64,000 bases of DNA from Gammaproteobacteria bacterium (GTDB lineage: Bacteria; Pseudomonadota; Gammaproteobacteria; DSM-16500): contig BMAG01000021.1 in the NCBI GenBank assembly GCA_014132595.1, positions 1 through 64,000 of the forward strand, in the 5' to 3' direction. The translations under genes and the position numbers were made by a program. The number at the start of each line of letters is the position of its first letter. Position 1 is the stretch's first letter. The notes under the pieces were generated by a model, which was not told the origin of the DNA, did no database searches, and was given only the letters and a program-made list of their open reading frames with translations. Below, piece by piece: positions 1 to 8,519 of this stretch.

Positions 1-106
1 ATTGCGAGCGAAGCGAAGCAATCCATCTCGAAAGCAAAGCTTCAAAAAGCAGTTCCTGTTTTCTAAGCTTTGTTTAAAAGATGGATTGCTTCGCTTCGCT
101 CGCAAT
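1..106. repeat. Hairpin repeat (REP/MITE-like), copy 1
   Basis: Positions 1-28 and 79-106 are perfect 28-bp inverted repeats with the end ATTGCGAGCGAAGCGAAGC. A second, inner inverted repeat (about 35-45 against 66-76, AAGCAAAGCTT/AAGCTTTGTTT) leaves a small central loop. The core is nearly the same as the element at 7143-7252. The left end coincides with the window edge, so the element may extend further. No open reading frame lies inside it. Non-autonomous repeats with this kind of terminus are known from several host-associated bacteria; the family name is not asserted. Confidence 0.85.
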
Positions 107-239
107 GACAGCGTGTAAAACACAAAGTTACCGAAGAACCGCCAAAAAAAGACGTAAGCAGGCGCGTGAACGTTTGCGAAACAGCGAAACAAATGGGAGC
201 TTTGGTATATAATCTTTCTCTTTTTTGCAGGGTTCAGCC

Positions 240-1625
240 ATGGACACTTATTTATTTTATGACATCGAAACCACTGGATTAAGCAAATCCTTTGATCAGG
301 TCTTGCATTTTGCAGCGATACGTACCGATCGTTCTCTACAGGAGCTTGAACGCTACGAAGTCAAAATCAAATTAAATCCCGATGTCGTGCCAGCCCCTGC
401 CGCTATTATCACTCATCACATGGGGTTAAAAGAAATCTCAGAAGGAATTCGTGAATATGAAGGTATTCGAGAAATTCATCAATGGCTCAATTTACCAGGA
501 ACAATCAGTTTAGGTTACAACACCTTGCGGTTTGATGATGAATTTTTACGATTTTCTTTTTATCGAAATTTGTTACCTCCTTATACTCATCAATATGCTA
601 ATCGATGCGGACGCATGGATTTATATCCGATGGCAGTGATGTATTTTCTCTATAAAAATTCTGTTTTAAAATGGCCGACGAATGAAGGAAACCCTTCCTT
701 CAAACTTGCGGATATAAGCGCAGAAAATCAGCTTGCCGTCGGACGCGCGCACAACGCCATGGTGGATGTGGAAGCAACACTTGCATTAGCACGCATTTTC
801 TTTAAAGAGCGTGAAATGTGGAACTACCTCGCCGGTTATTTTAACAAAGAACAAGACATGGCTCGTCTGCGAGAATTACAAAATACACCGGCACTGATGA
901 TCGATGGGATTTTAGGCGCACAAAAATATTTTCAAAGCCCCGTTTTATTTTTAGGAATGCACAATCATTATAAAAATCAAATGTTATGGCTGCCTTTGGA
1001 TAATGAAGATTTAACAAAAATTACTTTCGAGACACTTTCAGATGTTCGTGTTGTTCATAAAAAAATAGGTGAACCCAGTTTTATCTTGCCCCAAAAAGAA
1101 CGATTTTTACAGCATCTTGAGCCCAAACGTCTTACTCTTGCAGCCGCAAACAAACAATGGCTCGAGCAGCATCCTGATCTTTTTTCACAATTAATAAATG
1201 TGCATGCAAACTATCAATATCCGCTTTATCCAGACACCGATGCCGCTGCTGGTTTATATATTAATGGATTCTGGAATGCCAACGAAGAAAACTTCTGCCG
1301 CAAATTTCATGCTGCAAGTCATGAGGAAAAAGCTCGATTAACTGAACAACTTGAAAATTCACGATTAAAAATATTGGCTTTACGCATTCTGGGAAACAAT
1401 TATCCGGAAGTCTTATCAGAGCATCAGATGCAGCTCTTTACCCATCATATAAAAAAAATGAGCTCCATCGATGAAAAAGAGATCCTGATTGATTATCAGG
1501 GAAAAAAACGATTAACACGGAAAGCCGCACAGAATGAAATTTTGGAGTTACGCAAAGATCCAAAGCTCTTACCCATGCAGATTGAATTACTCAACGAATT
1601 AGACGTTTATCTCATGACCCTATAA
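240..1625 (+). CDS. sbcB: Exodeoxyribonuclease I
   Basis: Encodes a 3'-5' single-strand DNA exonuclease acting in recombination and mismatch repair. The DEDD nuclease signature begins at residues 8-10 (YDIETTGLS), followed by an internal LGYNTLRFDDEFLR motif and a HNAMVDVEATLALAR motif carrying the late His and Asp. The C-terminal half matches the ExoI SH3-like and helical extension. At 461 residues it is close to the family length of about 475. I chose the ATG at 240 because AGGG lies about 8 bases upstream; an in-frame TTG at 225 would only add five residues. It stands alone, with a repeat on its left and a convergent pilin-like gene on its right. Confidence 0.95.
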   Translation: MDTYLFYDIETTGLSKSFDQVLHFAAIRTDRSLQELERYEVKIKLNPDVVPAPAAIITHHMGLKEISEGIREYEGIREIHQWLNLPGTISLGYNTLRFDDEFLRFSFYRNLLPPYTHQYANRCGRMDLYPMAVMYFLYKNSVLKWPTNEGNPSFKLADISAENQLAVGRAHNAMVDVEATLALARIFFKEREMWNYLAGYFNKEQDMARLRELQNTPALMIDGILGAQKYFQSPVLFLGMHNHYKNQMLWLPLDNEDLTKITFETLSDVRVVHKKIGEPSFILPQKERFLQHLEPKRLTLAAANKQWLEQHPDLFSQLINVHANYQYPLYPDTDAAAGLYINGFWNANEENFCRKFHAASHEEKARLTEQLENSRLKILALRILGNNYPEVLSEHQMQLFTHHIKKMSSIDEKEILIDYQGKKRLTRKAAQNEILELRKDPKLLPMQIELLNELDVYLMTL

Positions 1626-1632
1626 AAAAGCA

Positions 1633-2118
1633 CTAGCAGCCGCTCGTTGTCAAATTAAACGTAGGAGCACTTCCAGCGATTGCCGCGGTATAAGAAATAC
1701 GGCAATTAGGAACGGTTCCGCCTACCACATCGATTGTCAAAGGGTTACCCGCTGTAATCGTTAAATTATCGGTGGCTGCATTTAATTGCGTTGCTGCAAT
1801 GATGCCCGTTAATGTGGCATCAGGATATTCATTTGCCATCGTGACTAAGGTGCCATCCATATTAACGGTGCCTGCAGTCGTCGTACAGGTGGGAGATTGA
1901 CTGATTCCGCCCACATCCAACATACAGCTCGCTTTTGCTAAACTCGCAGCTGTTCTAAGAGATCCGTAAATAGCATTCGCCTTTGCGATCCGCGCCTGTG
2001 ACTGAATATTGATATACTTCGATAAGGCAACTGCGCTTAAAATTCCCACAATTGAAATAACAATCACAAGTTCAATCAAACTGAAACCCGATAAAGAAGT
2101 TTTTCCATTTTTTTGCAT
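1633..2118 (-). CDS. Type IV pilin-like protein (MshA/PilA class)
   Basis: A 161-residue prepilin. An 11-residue basic leader ends in Gly, followed by FSLIELVIVISIVGILSAVA, the classic prepilin-peptidase site with Glu at +5 and a hydrophobic helix. The rest is Thr/Ala/Gly-rich, with four Cys, the last just before the stop, as in the disulphide loop of type IV pilins. The ATG at 2118 has AGGA about 8 bases upstream; a longer reading frame to 2184 lacks support. It is convergent with sbcB and divergent from gspD. It could be a pilus subunit or a minor pseudopilin; it is longer and more Cys-rich than the GspG/H/I set seen here. Confidence 0.85.
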   Translation of the reverse strand: MQKNGKTSLSGFSLIELVIVISIVGILSAVALSKYINIQSQARIAKANAIYGSLRTAASLAKASCMLDVGGISQSPTCTTTAGTVNMDGTLVTMANEYPDATLTGIIAATQLNAATDNLTITAGNPLTIDVVGGTVPNCRISYTAAIAGSAPTFNLTTSGC

Positions 2119-2277
2119 AGGAGCGTCCTGCCAATTCAAAAATAGTATCCAATATATCATATCCCATCGTGTACGTGAATGCACCCGAGCTCGGCTTCGT
2201 CATTTTTGCATCTTATTCTATGATAAATAATATGGTATCGTAGCACTATTCAGCAAATAATGGATTGCTAAACTGTC

Positions 2278-4311
2278 ATGACCCCTTTATCCCGTTTATT
2301 AATTGTTTTCTTAATAAGCTGCTTTAGTATCGCAGCCATTGCCATTACACCAGACATCGCGCCAGATACCACTGAATCAACCCCTAAAAAAGTCTCTTCC
2401 CGGCTTTGGAATTTACAAGATGCCGATATTCTAAGCGTTATTAATGAAGTCTCTCTTGAAACAGGCAAAAATTTTGTGGTCGATCCCAGAGTGACCGGCA
2501 AAATTTCTCTCGTCTCAAGCAAACCCATCGCACCCAATCAGGTTTATGATCTGTTTCTTTCAGTATTAGAATTATTAGGCTATTCCGCCATTCCAAGCGG
2601 TGATGTTGTAAAAATCGTTCCTAATATGCAAAGCGGCGAACTGGCAACGCGGGTGGCCACCAGTCAATCGCCCGGGAAAGGTGATGAGGTCGTTGTCCGA
2701 GTCATCCCTCTAGAACATGTGTCAGCAAATCAACTCATTCCTATTATTCGCCCACTTTTACCTCAGTGGAGCAATGTATCCACTTATATGCCTGGGAATG
2801 TGATTATCGTATTAGGCAGAGCCTCAAACATAAAACGCATTAGTGAAATTATTCGTAATGTGGACATCGCCTCAAGCAATGACATTGATATTGTTCCCTT
2901 ACATCGCGCATCTGCGGCACAAGTCGCCTCTGTTTTAACAAATCTCCAAAATGCCGCTCGAGCCAGCGGAGATACTCCGCAGGTTTCTGTTGCTCCGGAT
3001 GAACGTACCAATAGCGTCTTATTAAGCGGCAATAAAGCAGCACGATTGCATATGCGTATGCTAGTCAATCAGCTGGATACCCCGACCAGTGGTGCGCAAG
3101 GCAATACACAAGTGGTTTATTTACGCTATTTGCAAGCCAAAAGCTTCGCACCTATTTTAGGAAAAATAGCTCAAAATATTATGGGTAAAGACAACGACAG
3201 TAATAGCTCTGGCAGCACAAGCACGACGTCCTCATCCACTAATCCAATCTATCCGTCTGCAGGAGGACCAGGTTATCCCTCGTCATCAACAACGACAAAA
3301 ACAGTCACGCCTGAAAATAGAACCAGCATTCAGGGAGAACCCAGCACGAATGCATTAATCATTACAGCCCCTCCCGCGCTCATGAGAGCATTGGAGTCGG
3401 TCATTGCAAAATTAGATATACGCCCTGCGCAGGTGTTAATTGAAGGCATTATTGTTGAACTTGATCAAAGTGACATAAGAAACTTAGGTATTCAATGGGG
3501 CGGACTACCTCCGACAGTAGCTACGACATCGACAGACGTATCAGGAAATACATCCACAACCAGTGCCACAACGAGCAATAGCTTTGCCTCCATCGGACAA
3601 GGCGTTGTGGGCATTATCCCTCATATGCAAGTTCAGGCTATTCTTTCTGCGCTTCAAACAAGTACGGGTGCCGATATCTTATCAACCCCGACAATCGTTG
3701 TATTAGATAACCATAGAGCCAATCTTGCTGTTGGCCAACAAGTTGCTGATCAAACAGGCTCTTATGCAACGACAGGCAGTTCATCGACGGTTACACCTTT
3801 TAATACCATTAATCGATTGGACGTGCAGTTGAATTTGGATGTCACACCACAAATTAATTTAGGGGATGCGGTGCGCCTCGTGATTAGTTTAAAAAATGAT
3901 ACCTTACAAAATCCGGACAATCCGGGTCTTAATCCAACAACGAATACAAGTTCAATAAAAAATGCAGTTATCGTGAATAGCACTGATGTATTAGTCATTG
4001 GTGGATTAATCAGCAATAATATTTCGAATACGTTAGAAAAAGTGCCCATATTAGGCGATATTCCTATCATTGGAGAAGTGTTTAAACATAAAACGCGCCG
4101 CTTGGAAAAGAAAAATTTAATGGTTTTCATTAAACCTACTATTTTACGTAATCCTGTCGATTCCATGGGCATTACAAATACTAAATACGACTTAATTAGA
4201 AGCAAGCAAATTAATTGGCCTGAGGATGTCTCAAATGCTGGCGCCCAAAAAACACAAAATATTTTACCCTTACTAAGAGGCGCCACTTTACCGAAACCGT
4301 TTGAGGATTAA
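2278..4311 (+). CDS. gspD: T2SS outer-membrane secretin GspD
   Basis: A 677-residue secretin forming the outer-membrane channel of the type II secretion system. A signal peptide (LLIVFLISCFSIAAIAI) is followed by the N0 domain (about residues 43-125), N1-N3 repeats, a Ser/Thr/Gly-rich linker (about 303-345) and the C-terminal secretin domain. The hallmark VPILGDIPIIGEVF is near residue 600, then a C-terminal tail of about 60 residues ending in a hydrophobic-basic stretch that could bind a pilotin. Length fits GspD (about 650-700). It starts the gspD-E-F run, with gspE beginning 15 bases later. No pilotin gene (gspS) is recognisable nearby. Confidence 0.97.
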   Translation: MTPLSRLLIVFLISCFSIAAIAITPDIAPDTTESTPKKVSSRLWNLQDADILSVINEVSLETGKNFVVDPRVTGKISLVSSKPIAPNQVYDLFLSVLELLGYSAIPSGDVVKIVPNMQSGELATRVATSQSPGKGDEVVVRVIPLEHVSANQLIPIIRPLLPQWSNVSTYMPGNVIIVLGRASNIKRISEIIRNVDIASSNDIDIVPLHRASAAQVASVLTNLQNAARASGDTPQVSVAPDERTNSVLLSGNKAARLHMRMLVNQLDTPTSGAQGNTQVVYLRYLQAKSFAPILGKIAQNIMGKDNDSNSSGSTSTTSSSTNPIYPSAGGPGYPSSSTTTKTVTPENRTSIQGEPSTNALIITAPPALMRALESVIAKLDIRPAQVLIEGIIVELDQSDIRNLGIQWGGLPPTVATTSTDVSGNTSTTSATTSNSFASIGQGVVGIIPHMQVQAILSALQTSTGADILSTPTIVVLDNHRANLAVGQQVADQTGSYATTGSSSTVTPFNTINRLDVQLNLDVTPQINLGDAVRLVISLKNDTLQNPDNPGLNPTTNTSSIKNAVIVNSTDVLVIGGLISNNISNTLEKVPILGDIPIIGEVFKHKTRRLEKKNLMVFIKPTILRNPVDSMGITNTKYDLIRSKQINWPEDVSNAGAQKTQNILPLLRGATLPKPFED

Positions 4312-4326
4312 GAGGATTAACATTAC

Positions 4327-5814
4327 GTGGCGAATTCAATTCAACAAACCCACAAGCTGCCTTTCTCTTTTTCAAAACGTTATGGCGTTATCATTACAGA
4401 AATCCAAGAAACTTCTGCAACTATCATTTACCGTAACCAGCCTGATGTCACCATTTTAAATGAATTGCGTCGTTATCTAAATGTGCCCATCAAACTTGAA
4501 TCTGTGGATGATGAAACCTTTGAAAAATTACTTGTTAAAAATTATGAAACGGATTCTAGCACCGCTATGCAGATGGCCGAAGATTTAAGCGAATCCATGG
4601 ATTTATTTGATTTAATGCATGAGCTTCCTAAACCAGAAGATTTGCTCGAAAAACAAGATGATGCGCCTATCATTCGCCTATTAAATGCCTTACTTAGCGA
4701 AGCCATTAAAGAAACCGCCTCTGATGTACATATTGAAACGTTTGAAGATCGTATTACTATTCGCTTTCGAGTAGACGGTGTCTTGCGTGACGTATTAGAA
4801 CCGCAGCGCATATTGGCACCGCTCATCGTTTCACGTATTAAAATCATGGCTAAACTCGATATTGCTGAAAAACGTTTACCGCAAGATGGTCGTATCACAT
4901 TACGTATTGCAGGTCGCGCTGTGGATGTCCGTGTTTCAACAATGCCAACCAGTCATGGCGAACGCGTTGTCTTACGTTTATTAGACAAACAAACAGCCCG
5001 CCTTGATTTAGCGCAATTAGGCATGGAACCCAATAGCTTGCGATTAATGCAAAAACTGATTGCAATCCCGCATGGGATTATTTTAGTAACAGGACCCACA
5101 GGCTCAGGAAAAACAACAACCTTATATGCTGCACTCACCTCATTAAATAACAATACAAGAAATATTTTGACCGTTGAAGATCCTATTGAATTTGATCTAT
5201 CCGGCATTGGACAAACGCAAGTCAATTATAAAGTCGACATGACTTTTGCAAAAGGATTGCGTGCGATCTTACGTCAGGATCCCGATGTTGTGATGGTGGG
5301 AGAAATTCGGGATGTTGAAACAGCACAAATTGCGATACAAGCCAGTCTCACCGGTCACTTGGTTTTATCCACTTTGCATACCAACAGCGCGATAGGTGCA
5401 ATCACTCGTTTAGATGATATGGGTATCGAGCCATTTTTACTGTCATCCAGTTTAATTGGTGTACTTGCACAACGTTTAATGCGTCTATTATGCAAAGAAT
5501 GCAAAAAGCCAATGGAAGCAACGGCCAGTGAATGTATGCTGCTGGGTGTCTCCGAAAAAAATCCACCGATCATTTATCATCCTGCGGGCTGCGCTCGTTG
5601 CCGCTATTCCGGTTTCAGCGGCCGCAGTGGTGTTTATGAACTGATTGCAATCGATGAAACATTGCGTACACTCATTCATGACAGAGAGTCCGAACAAAAA
5701 ATGAGAAAATATGCGCGTACGCATTTTCCAAGCATACGCCAAGATGGGTATAAACGCGTACTTGCGGGTGATACCTCTCTCGAAGAAATTTTACGTGTCA
5801 CAGGTGAGGAATAA
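4327..5814 (+). CDS. gspE: T2SS assembly ATPase GspE
   Basis: A 495-residue cytoplasmic ATPase that powers pseudopilus assembly. It has an N-terminal domain, Walker A GPTGSGKTTTLYAA (about residue 256), Asp box, Walker B LRQDPDVVMVGEIRD and the His box HLVLSTLHTNSA. The zinc-binding tetracysteine motif of GspE/PilB ATPases is present (CKEC near 389, CARC near 421). The start is GTG, with AGAGGA upstream, 15 bases after gspD. gspF follows with a 2-base gap. Residue order and context separate it from PilB/PilT. Confidence 0.97.
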   Translation: MANSIQQTHKLPFSFSKRYGVIITEIQETSATIIYRNQPDVTILNELRRYLNVPIKLESVDDETFEKLLVKNYETDSSTAMQMAEDLSESMDLFDLMHELPKPEDLLEKQDDAPIIRLLNALLSEAIKETASDVHIETFEDRITIRFRVDGVLRDVLEPQRILAPLIVSRIKIMAKLDIAEKRLPQDGRITLRIAGRAVDVRVSTMPTSHGERVVLRLLDKQTARLDLAQLGMEPNSLRLMQKLIAIPHGIILVTGPTGSGKTTTLYAALTSLNNNTRNILTVEDPIEFDLSGIGQTQVNYKVDMTFAKGLRAILRQDPDVVMVGEIRDVETAQIAIQASLTGHLVLSTLHTNSAIGAITRLDDMGIEPFLLSSSLIGVLAQRLMRLLCKECKKPMEATASECMLLGVSEKNPPIIYHPAGCARCRYSGFSGRSGVYELIAIDETLRTLIHDRESEQKMRKYARTHFPSIRQDGYKRVLAGDTSLEEILRVTGEE

Positions 5815-5816
5815 TC

Positions 5817-7034
5817 ATGGCGGCTTATCAATACAGTGCGATTGATGCCAAAGGCGCCACACAAAAAGGTATCATTGAAGCAGATTCACCCAAAGAAGCA
5901 CGGCGCTTATTACGAGACCAAGGATTGATGCCGCTTGAGATTGATTTATCCCAACAAAAAATATCTTCTTTTAAAATAAAAACATTTGGCAGCCCTTCCA
6001 TCAGCGCTAAAGAATTAGCTTTAATGACTCGACAACTTGCCACACTACTCACAGCAGGATTACCCTTAGAAGAAGTATTAACAGCCGTTGCTGAACAAAC
6101 TGAAAAAGGCCGCACAAAAGCACTCATTTTATCGGTACGAAGCAAAGTGTTAGAAGGTCATTCACTCGCTTCCTCCTTTCGCGATTATCCAGAAGCTTTT
6201 TCAGCTTTATATTGCTCAACAGTTGAAGCAGGTGAAAAATCAGGACATTTGGATATTGTGTTACAACGTCTGGCTGACTATACCGAACAACAATTTCATA
6301 TGCGTCAAAAAATCCAGCAAGCCTTAATTTATCCGACTGTCATGGTTTTTGTTGCATTAGGTATTCTTATTTTTTTATTAGAATATGTTGTTCCTAAAAT
6401 GATTTCTGTTTACAGCAATATTGGACAAGCATTACCTGCCATGACCGTCGTTCTCATTTCTATCAGCACGCATTTAAAAACTCTGGGTTTATATATTTTT
6501 ATAGCGATCGTTCTCTGTGTGTTTTTTTTCCGGCGCAGCATGAAAAAAAACCTCGGCTTTCGAACAAAGGTACATCAATTTTTATTGCAAATTCCACTAA
6601 TTGGCAATGCTATTAAAGTCGCAAACACGGCACGTTTTTCACGTACCTTTGCAATACTTTCCTCAGCCGGCGTGCCTGTTTTAGAAGCGATGCGCATTTC
6701 TTCGAAACTCATTACCAATTTACCTATCCGCACTAGTGTTGAGGAAGCGGCAAGCCGGGTGCGCGAAGGTGCCAATATCAGTCTTGCACTAAAACAAACA
6801 CAGTATTTTCCTCCTATGAGCATTCATTTAATTGCAAGTGGAGAGGCCAGTGGACAACTTGAAAATATGTTAGAACGCGCAGCCAATAATCAGGATGCTG
6901 AAATCTCACGGTTGATTGAAACAACGTTAGCCTTGTTTGAACCTGCTATTATTCTTATCATGGGTGCTATGGTTTTATTCATTGTGCTTGCAATTTTGTT
7001 ACCAATTTTCCAGTTAGATCAATTTACAGGATAA
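5817..7034 (+). CDS. gspF: T2SS inner-membrane platform protein GspF
   Basis: A 405-residue polytopic inner-membrane protein with the duplicated T2SSF domain (about residues 70-193 and 273-395), the motif LLTAGLPLEEVL in the first copy and LSSAGVPVLEAM in the second, and three membrane segments. It interacts with GspE and GspL to form the assembly platform. The start ATG follows the gspE stop at 2 bases. The run of T2SS genes breaks here: gspG does not follow until 11265. In L. pneumophila lspF is contiguous with lspG, so the break is unusual. Confidence 0.96.
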   Translation: MAAYQYSAIDAKGATQKGIIEADSPKEARRLLRDQGLMPLEIDLSQQKISSFKIKTFGSPSISAKELALMTRQLATLLTAGLPLEEVLTAVAEQTEKGRTKALILSVRSKVLEGHSLASSFRDYPEAFSALYCSTVEAGEKSGHLDIVLQRLADYTEQQFHMRQKIQQALIYPTVMVFVALGILIFLLEYVVPKMISVYSNIGQALPAMTVVLISISTHLKTLGLYIFIAIVLCVFFFRRSMKKNLGFRTKVHQFLLQIPLIGNAIKVANTARFSRTFAILSSAGVPVLEAMRISSKLITNLPIRTSVEEAASRVREGANISLALKQTQYFPPMSIHLIASGEASGQLENMLERAANNQDAEISRLIETTLALFEPAIILIMGAMVLFIVLAILLPIFQLDQFTG

Positions 7035-7418
7035 TCTATTTTTACCGAAATAGGGATTGCTGTACGGTAAATTAGTTTATTTGACAATGCCATCACCCTC
7101 ATCGCGAACCACAATCACCGTTATTGCGAGCCACCACTGCCGTCATTGCGAGCGAAGCGAAGCAATCCTCTTTCAAGCAAAGCTTCAAAAAGCAATTCTA
7201 GCTTCCTAAGCTTTACTTGAAAGATGGATTGCTTCGCTTCGCTCGCAATGACGGCAGTGGTGGCTCGCAATGACGGCAGCAGGGCTCGCAATGACGGCAG
7301 TGGTGGCTAGCAACACGAGTAATAAATAGAATGATTATATAAAAAATGAGCGATTGCTATTTTTAATCTTTTTTCATAGAATTTCGTTTATTTACATTCT
7401 AAAACGAGGAAAATGCAA
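7035..7418. other. Gene-free interval holding a complex repeat
   Basis: This 384-base interval between gspF and the acid phosphatase has no credible gene. At its left is a weak hairpin (TTTACCG 7041-7047, CGGTAAA 7065-7071) without a good U tract. The middle (7085-7305) is the nested inverted-repeat element listed separately. The last 100 bases are AT-rich and should hold the promoter of the next gene; no convincing -35/-10 pair was identified. Confidence 0.8.
7085..7305. repeat. Nested inverted-repeat element, copy 2, with flanking 22-bp arrays
   Basis: The core 7143-7252 is the same hairpin family as 1-106 (ATTGCGAGCGAAGCGAAGC ends, with an inner AAGCAAAGCTT/AAGCTTTACTT pair). The symmetry continues outwards: 7130-7142 (GCCACCACTGCCG) is the reverse complement of 7252-7264. 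On the right, three tandem 21-22-bp units begin at 7241, 7263 and 7284 (each GCTCGCAATGACGGCAG plus 4-5 bases). On the left, two to three decayed units in the opposite orientation occupy about 7085-7142. Total inverted span is about 220 bp, with no coding potential. Confidence 0.85.
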
Positions 7419-8495
7419 ATGTTTTATTCTATTAAAAACATTATATTATCGATTGCGATTTCTACACTTGCACTCAATGCTTTTGCCGCAGAAAATCTTG
7501 TATTTGCCTTTGATATTATTCGTCACGGCGATAGAACTCCCTTACTTATTATCCCTCAAGCACCGGATGCCTCGTCTGAAGAGCTGGGTCAATTAACAGC
7601 AAGAGGCATGAGACAGGAATTACAACGCGGAGATAGTTTACGCAAAAAATATATTGAACAATATCATTTACTGCCTGAACATTTTCAGAATAATACGATG
7701 TATGCTTACTCCACCGATACCGATCGCACTTTGATGAGCGCGCAAGCTCTTTTATTAGGATTCTATACATTAGGGACAGGTCCGCGTCTTTCAACAGGTC
7801 AACCCGCGTTACCCCTTCAATTTCAACCTATTCCAATTCATACACAACCCAAATCTTCTGATCCTTCTATTATTGATGCGGATAAAGAAAAATATAACCA
7901 AGAAATCAATCAACTTATGATGACGCAGCCTTCCTGGATACAAAAAACAAATGAACTGAAAAAAGAAAAATTTGATTTGTGGAGCAAAGCTACAGGAGTT
8001 TCGATAAACGATCTAGATGATCTCGATTTACTAGCCGATACCTTCTATATTTATGAATTACATCATACTTCCTTTCCAGAAACTTTAACCCATACCCAGA
8101 TTCAGGAAATTATCAAAACTGGATTCTGGGTTTTTATAACAAAATATCAAACAAAAGAAATAGCAAGCCTCATTGCATCGCCTTTACTTCTTAAAATCGC
8201 CCATTATTTGAATGACGCCTACAAACAAAAAACCCCTCTAAAATGGGTTTTATTTTCAGCACATGACAACACAATTTCAAGTGTCATGACAATGCTTGGA
8301 GCACCGCTTAATAAAAAACCTCCCTATGCGTCCGATTTAAACTTTTCATTGTTTAAAACAGATCAGAACAGCTATATTGTTAGAGTCAGCTATAATGACA
8401 AACCTGTTAACATTCCTGCCTGCGGTGGAACCAGCTGTACTTTGGAACAATTTATCAATTTGACCGGATATCGTACACAAAATGATTCGCAATAA
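7419..8495 (+). CDS. Secreted histidine acid phosphatase (Map-like)
   Basis: A 358-residue phosphomonoesterase of the histidine acid phosphatase family. A signal peptide ends at about AFA|A24. The nucleophile motif RHGDRTP is at residues 35-41 and the proton-donor motif HDNT at 282-285; two C-terminal Cys (ACGGTSC) may pair. The closest functional analogue I recognise is the L. pneumophila major acid phosphatase Map, a T2SS substrate. The ATG at 7419 is preferred because CGAGGA lies 8 bases upstream; the ATG at 7413 would leave only 2 bases. It sits between gspF and gspG, followed 24 bases later by another exported hydrolase. Being a T2SS substrate is inferred from context and family. Confidence 0.92.
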   Translation: MFYSIKNIILSIAISTLALNAFAAENLVFAFDIIRHGDRTPLLIIPQAPDASSEELGQLTARGMRQELQRGDSLRKKYIEQYHLLPEHFQNNTMYAYSTDTDRTLMSAQALLLGFYTLGTGPRLSTGQPALPLQFQPIPIHTQPKSSDPSIIDADKEKYNQEINQLMMTQPSWIQKTNELKKEKFDLWSKATGVSINDLDDLDLLADTFYIYELHHTSFPETLTHTQIQEIIKTGFWVFITKYQTKEIASLIASPLLLKIAHYLNDAYKQKTPLKWVLFSAHDNTISSVMTMLGAPLNKKPPYASDLNFSLFKTDQNSYIVRVSYNDKPVNIPACGGTSCTLEQFINLTGYRTQNDSQ

Positions 8496-8519
8496 ACGCC
8501 CAATCAAAAGAAATTATTT

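Noticed and set aside
225-239. TTG start for exonuclease I
   Set aside because: The ATG at 240 has a better placed AGGG and gives the normal N-terminus.
3762-4286. 174-codon open frame on the minus strand inside gspD
   Set aside because: It is antisense to a strongly conserved secretin domain, has no ribosome site, and its translation is not protein-like in domain terms.
7085-7305. Possible CRISPR array
   Set aside because: The 21-22-bp units are directly adjacent with no unique spacers, are opposed on the two sides of a hairpin, and no cas gene is present.
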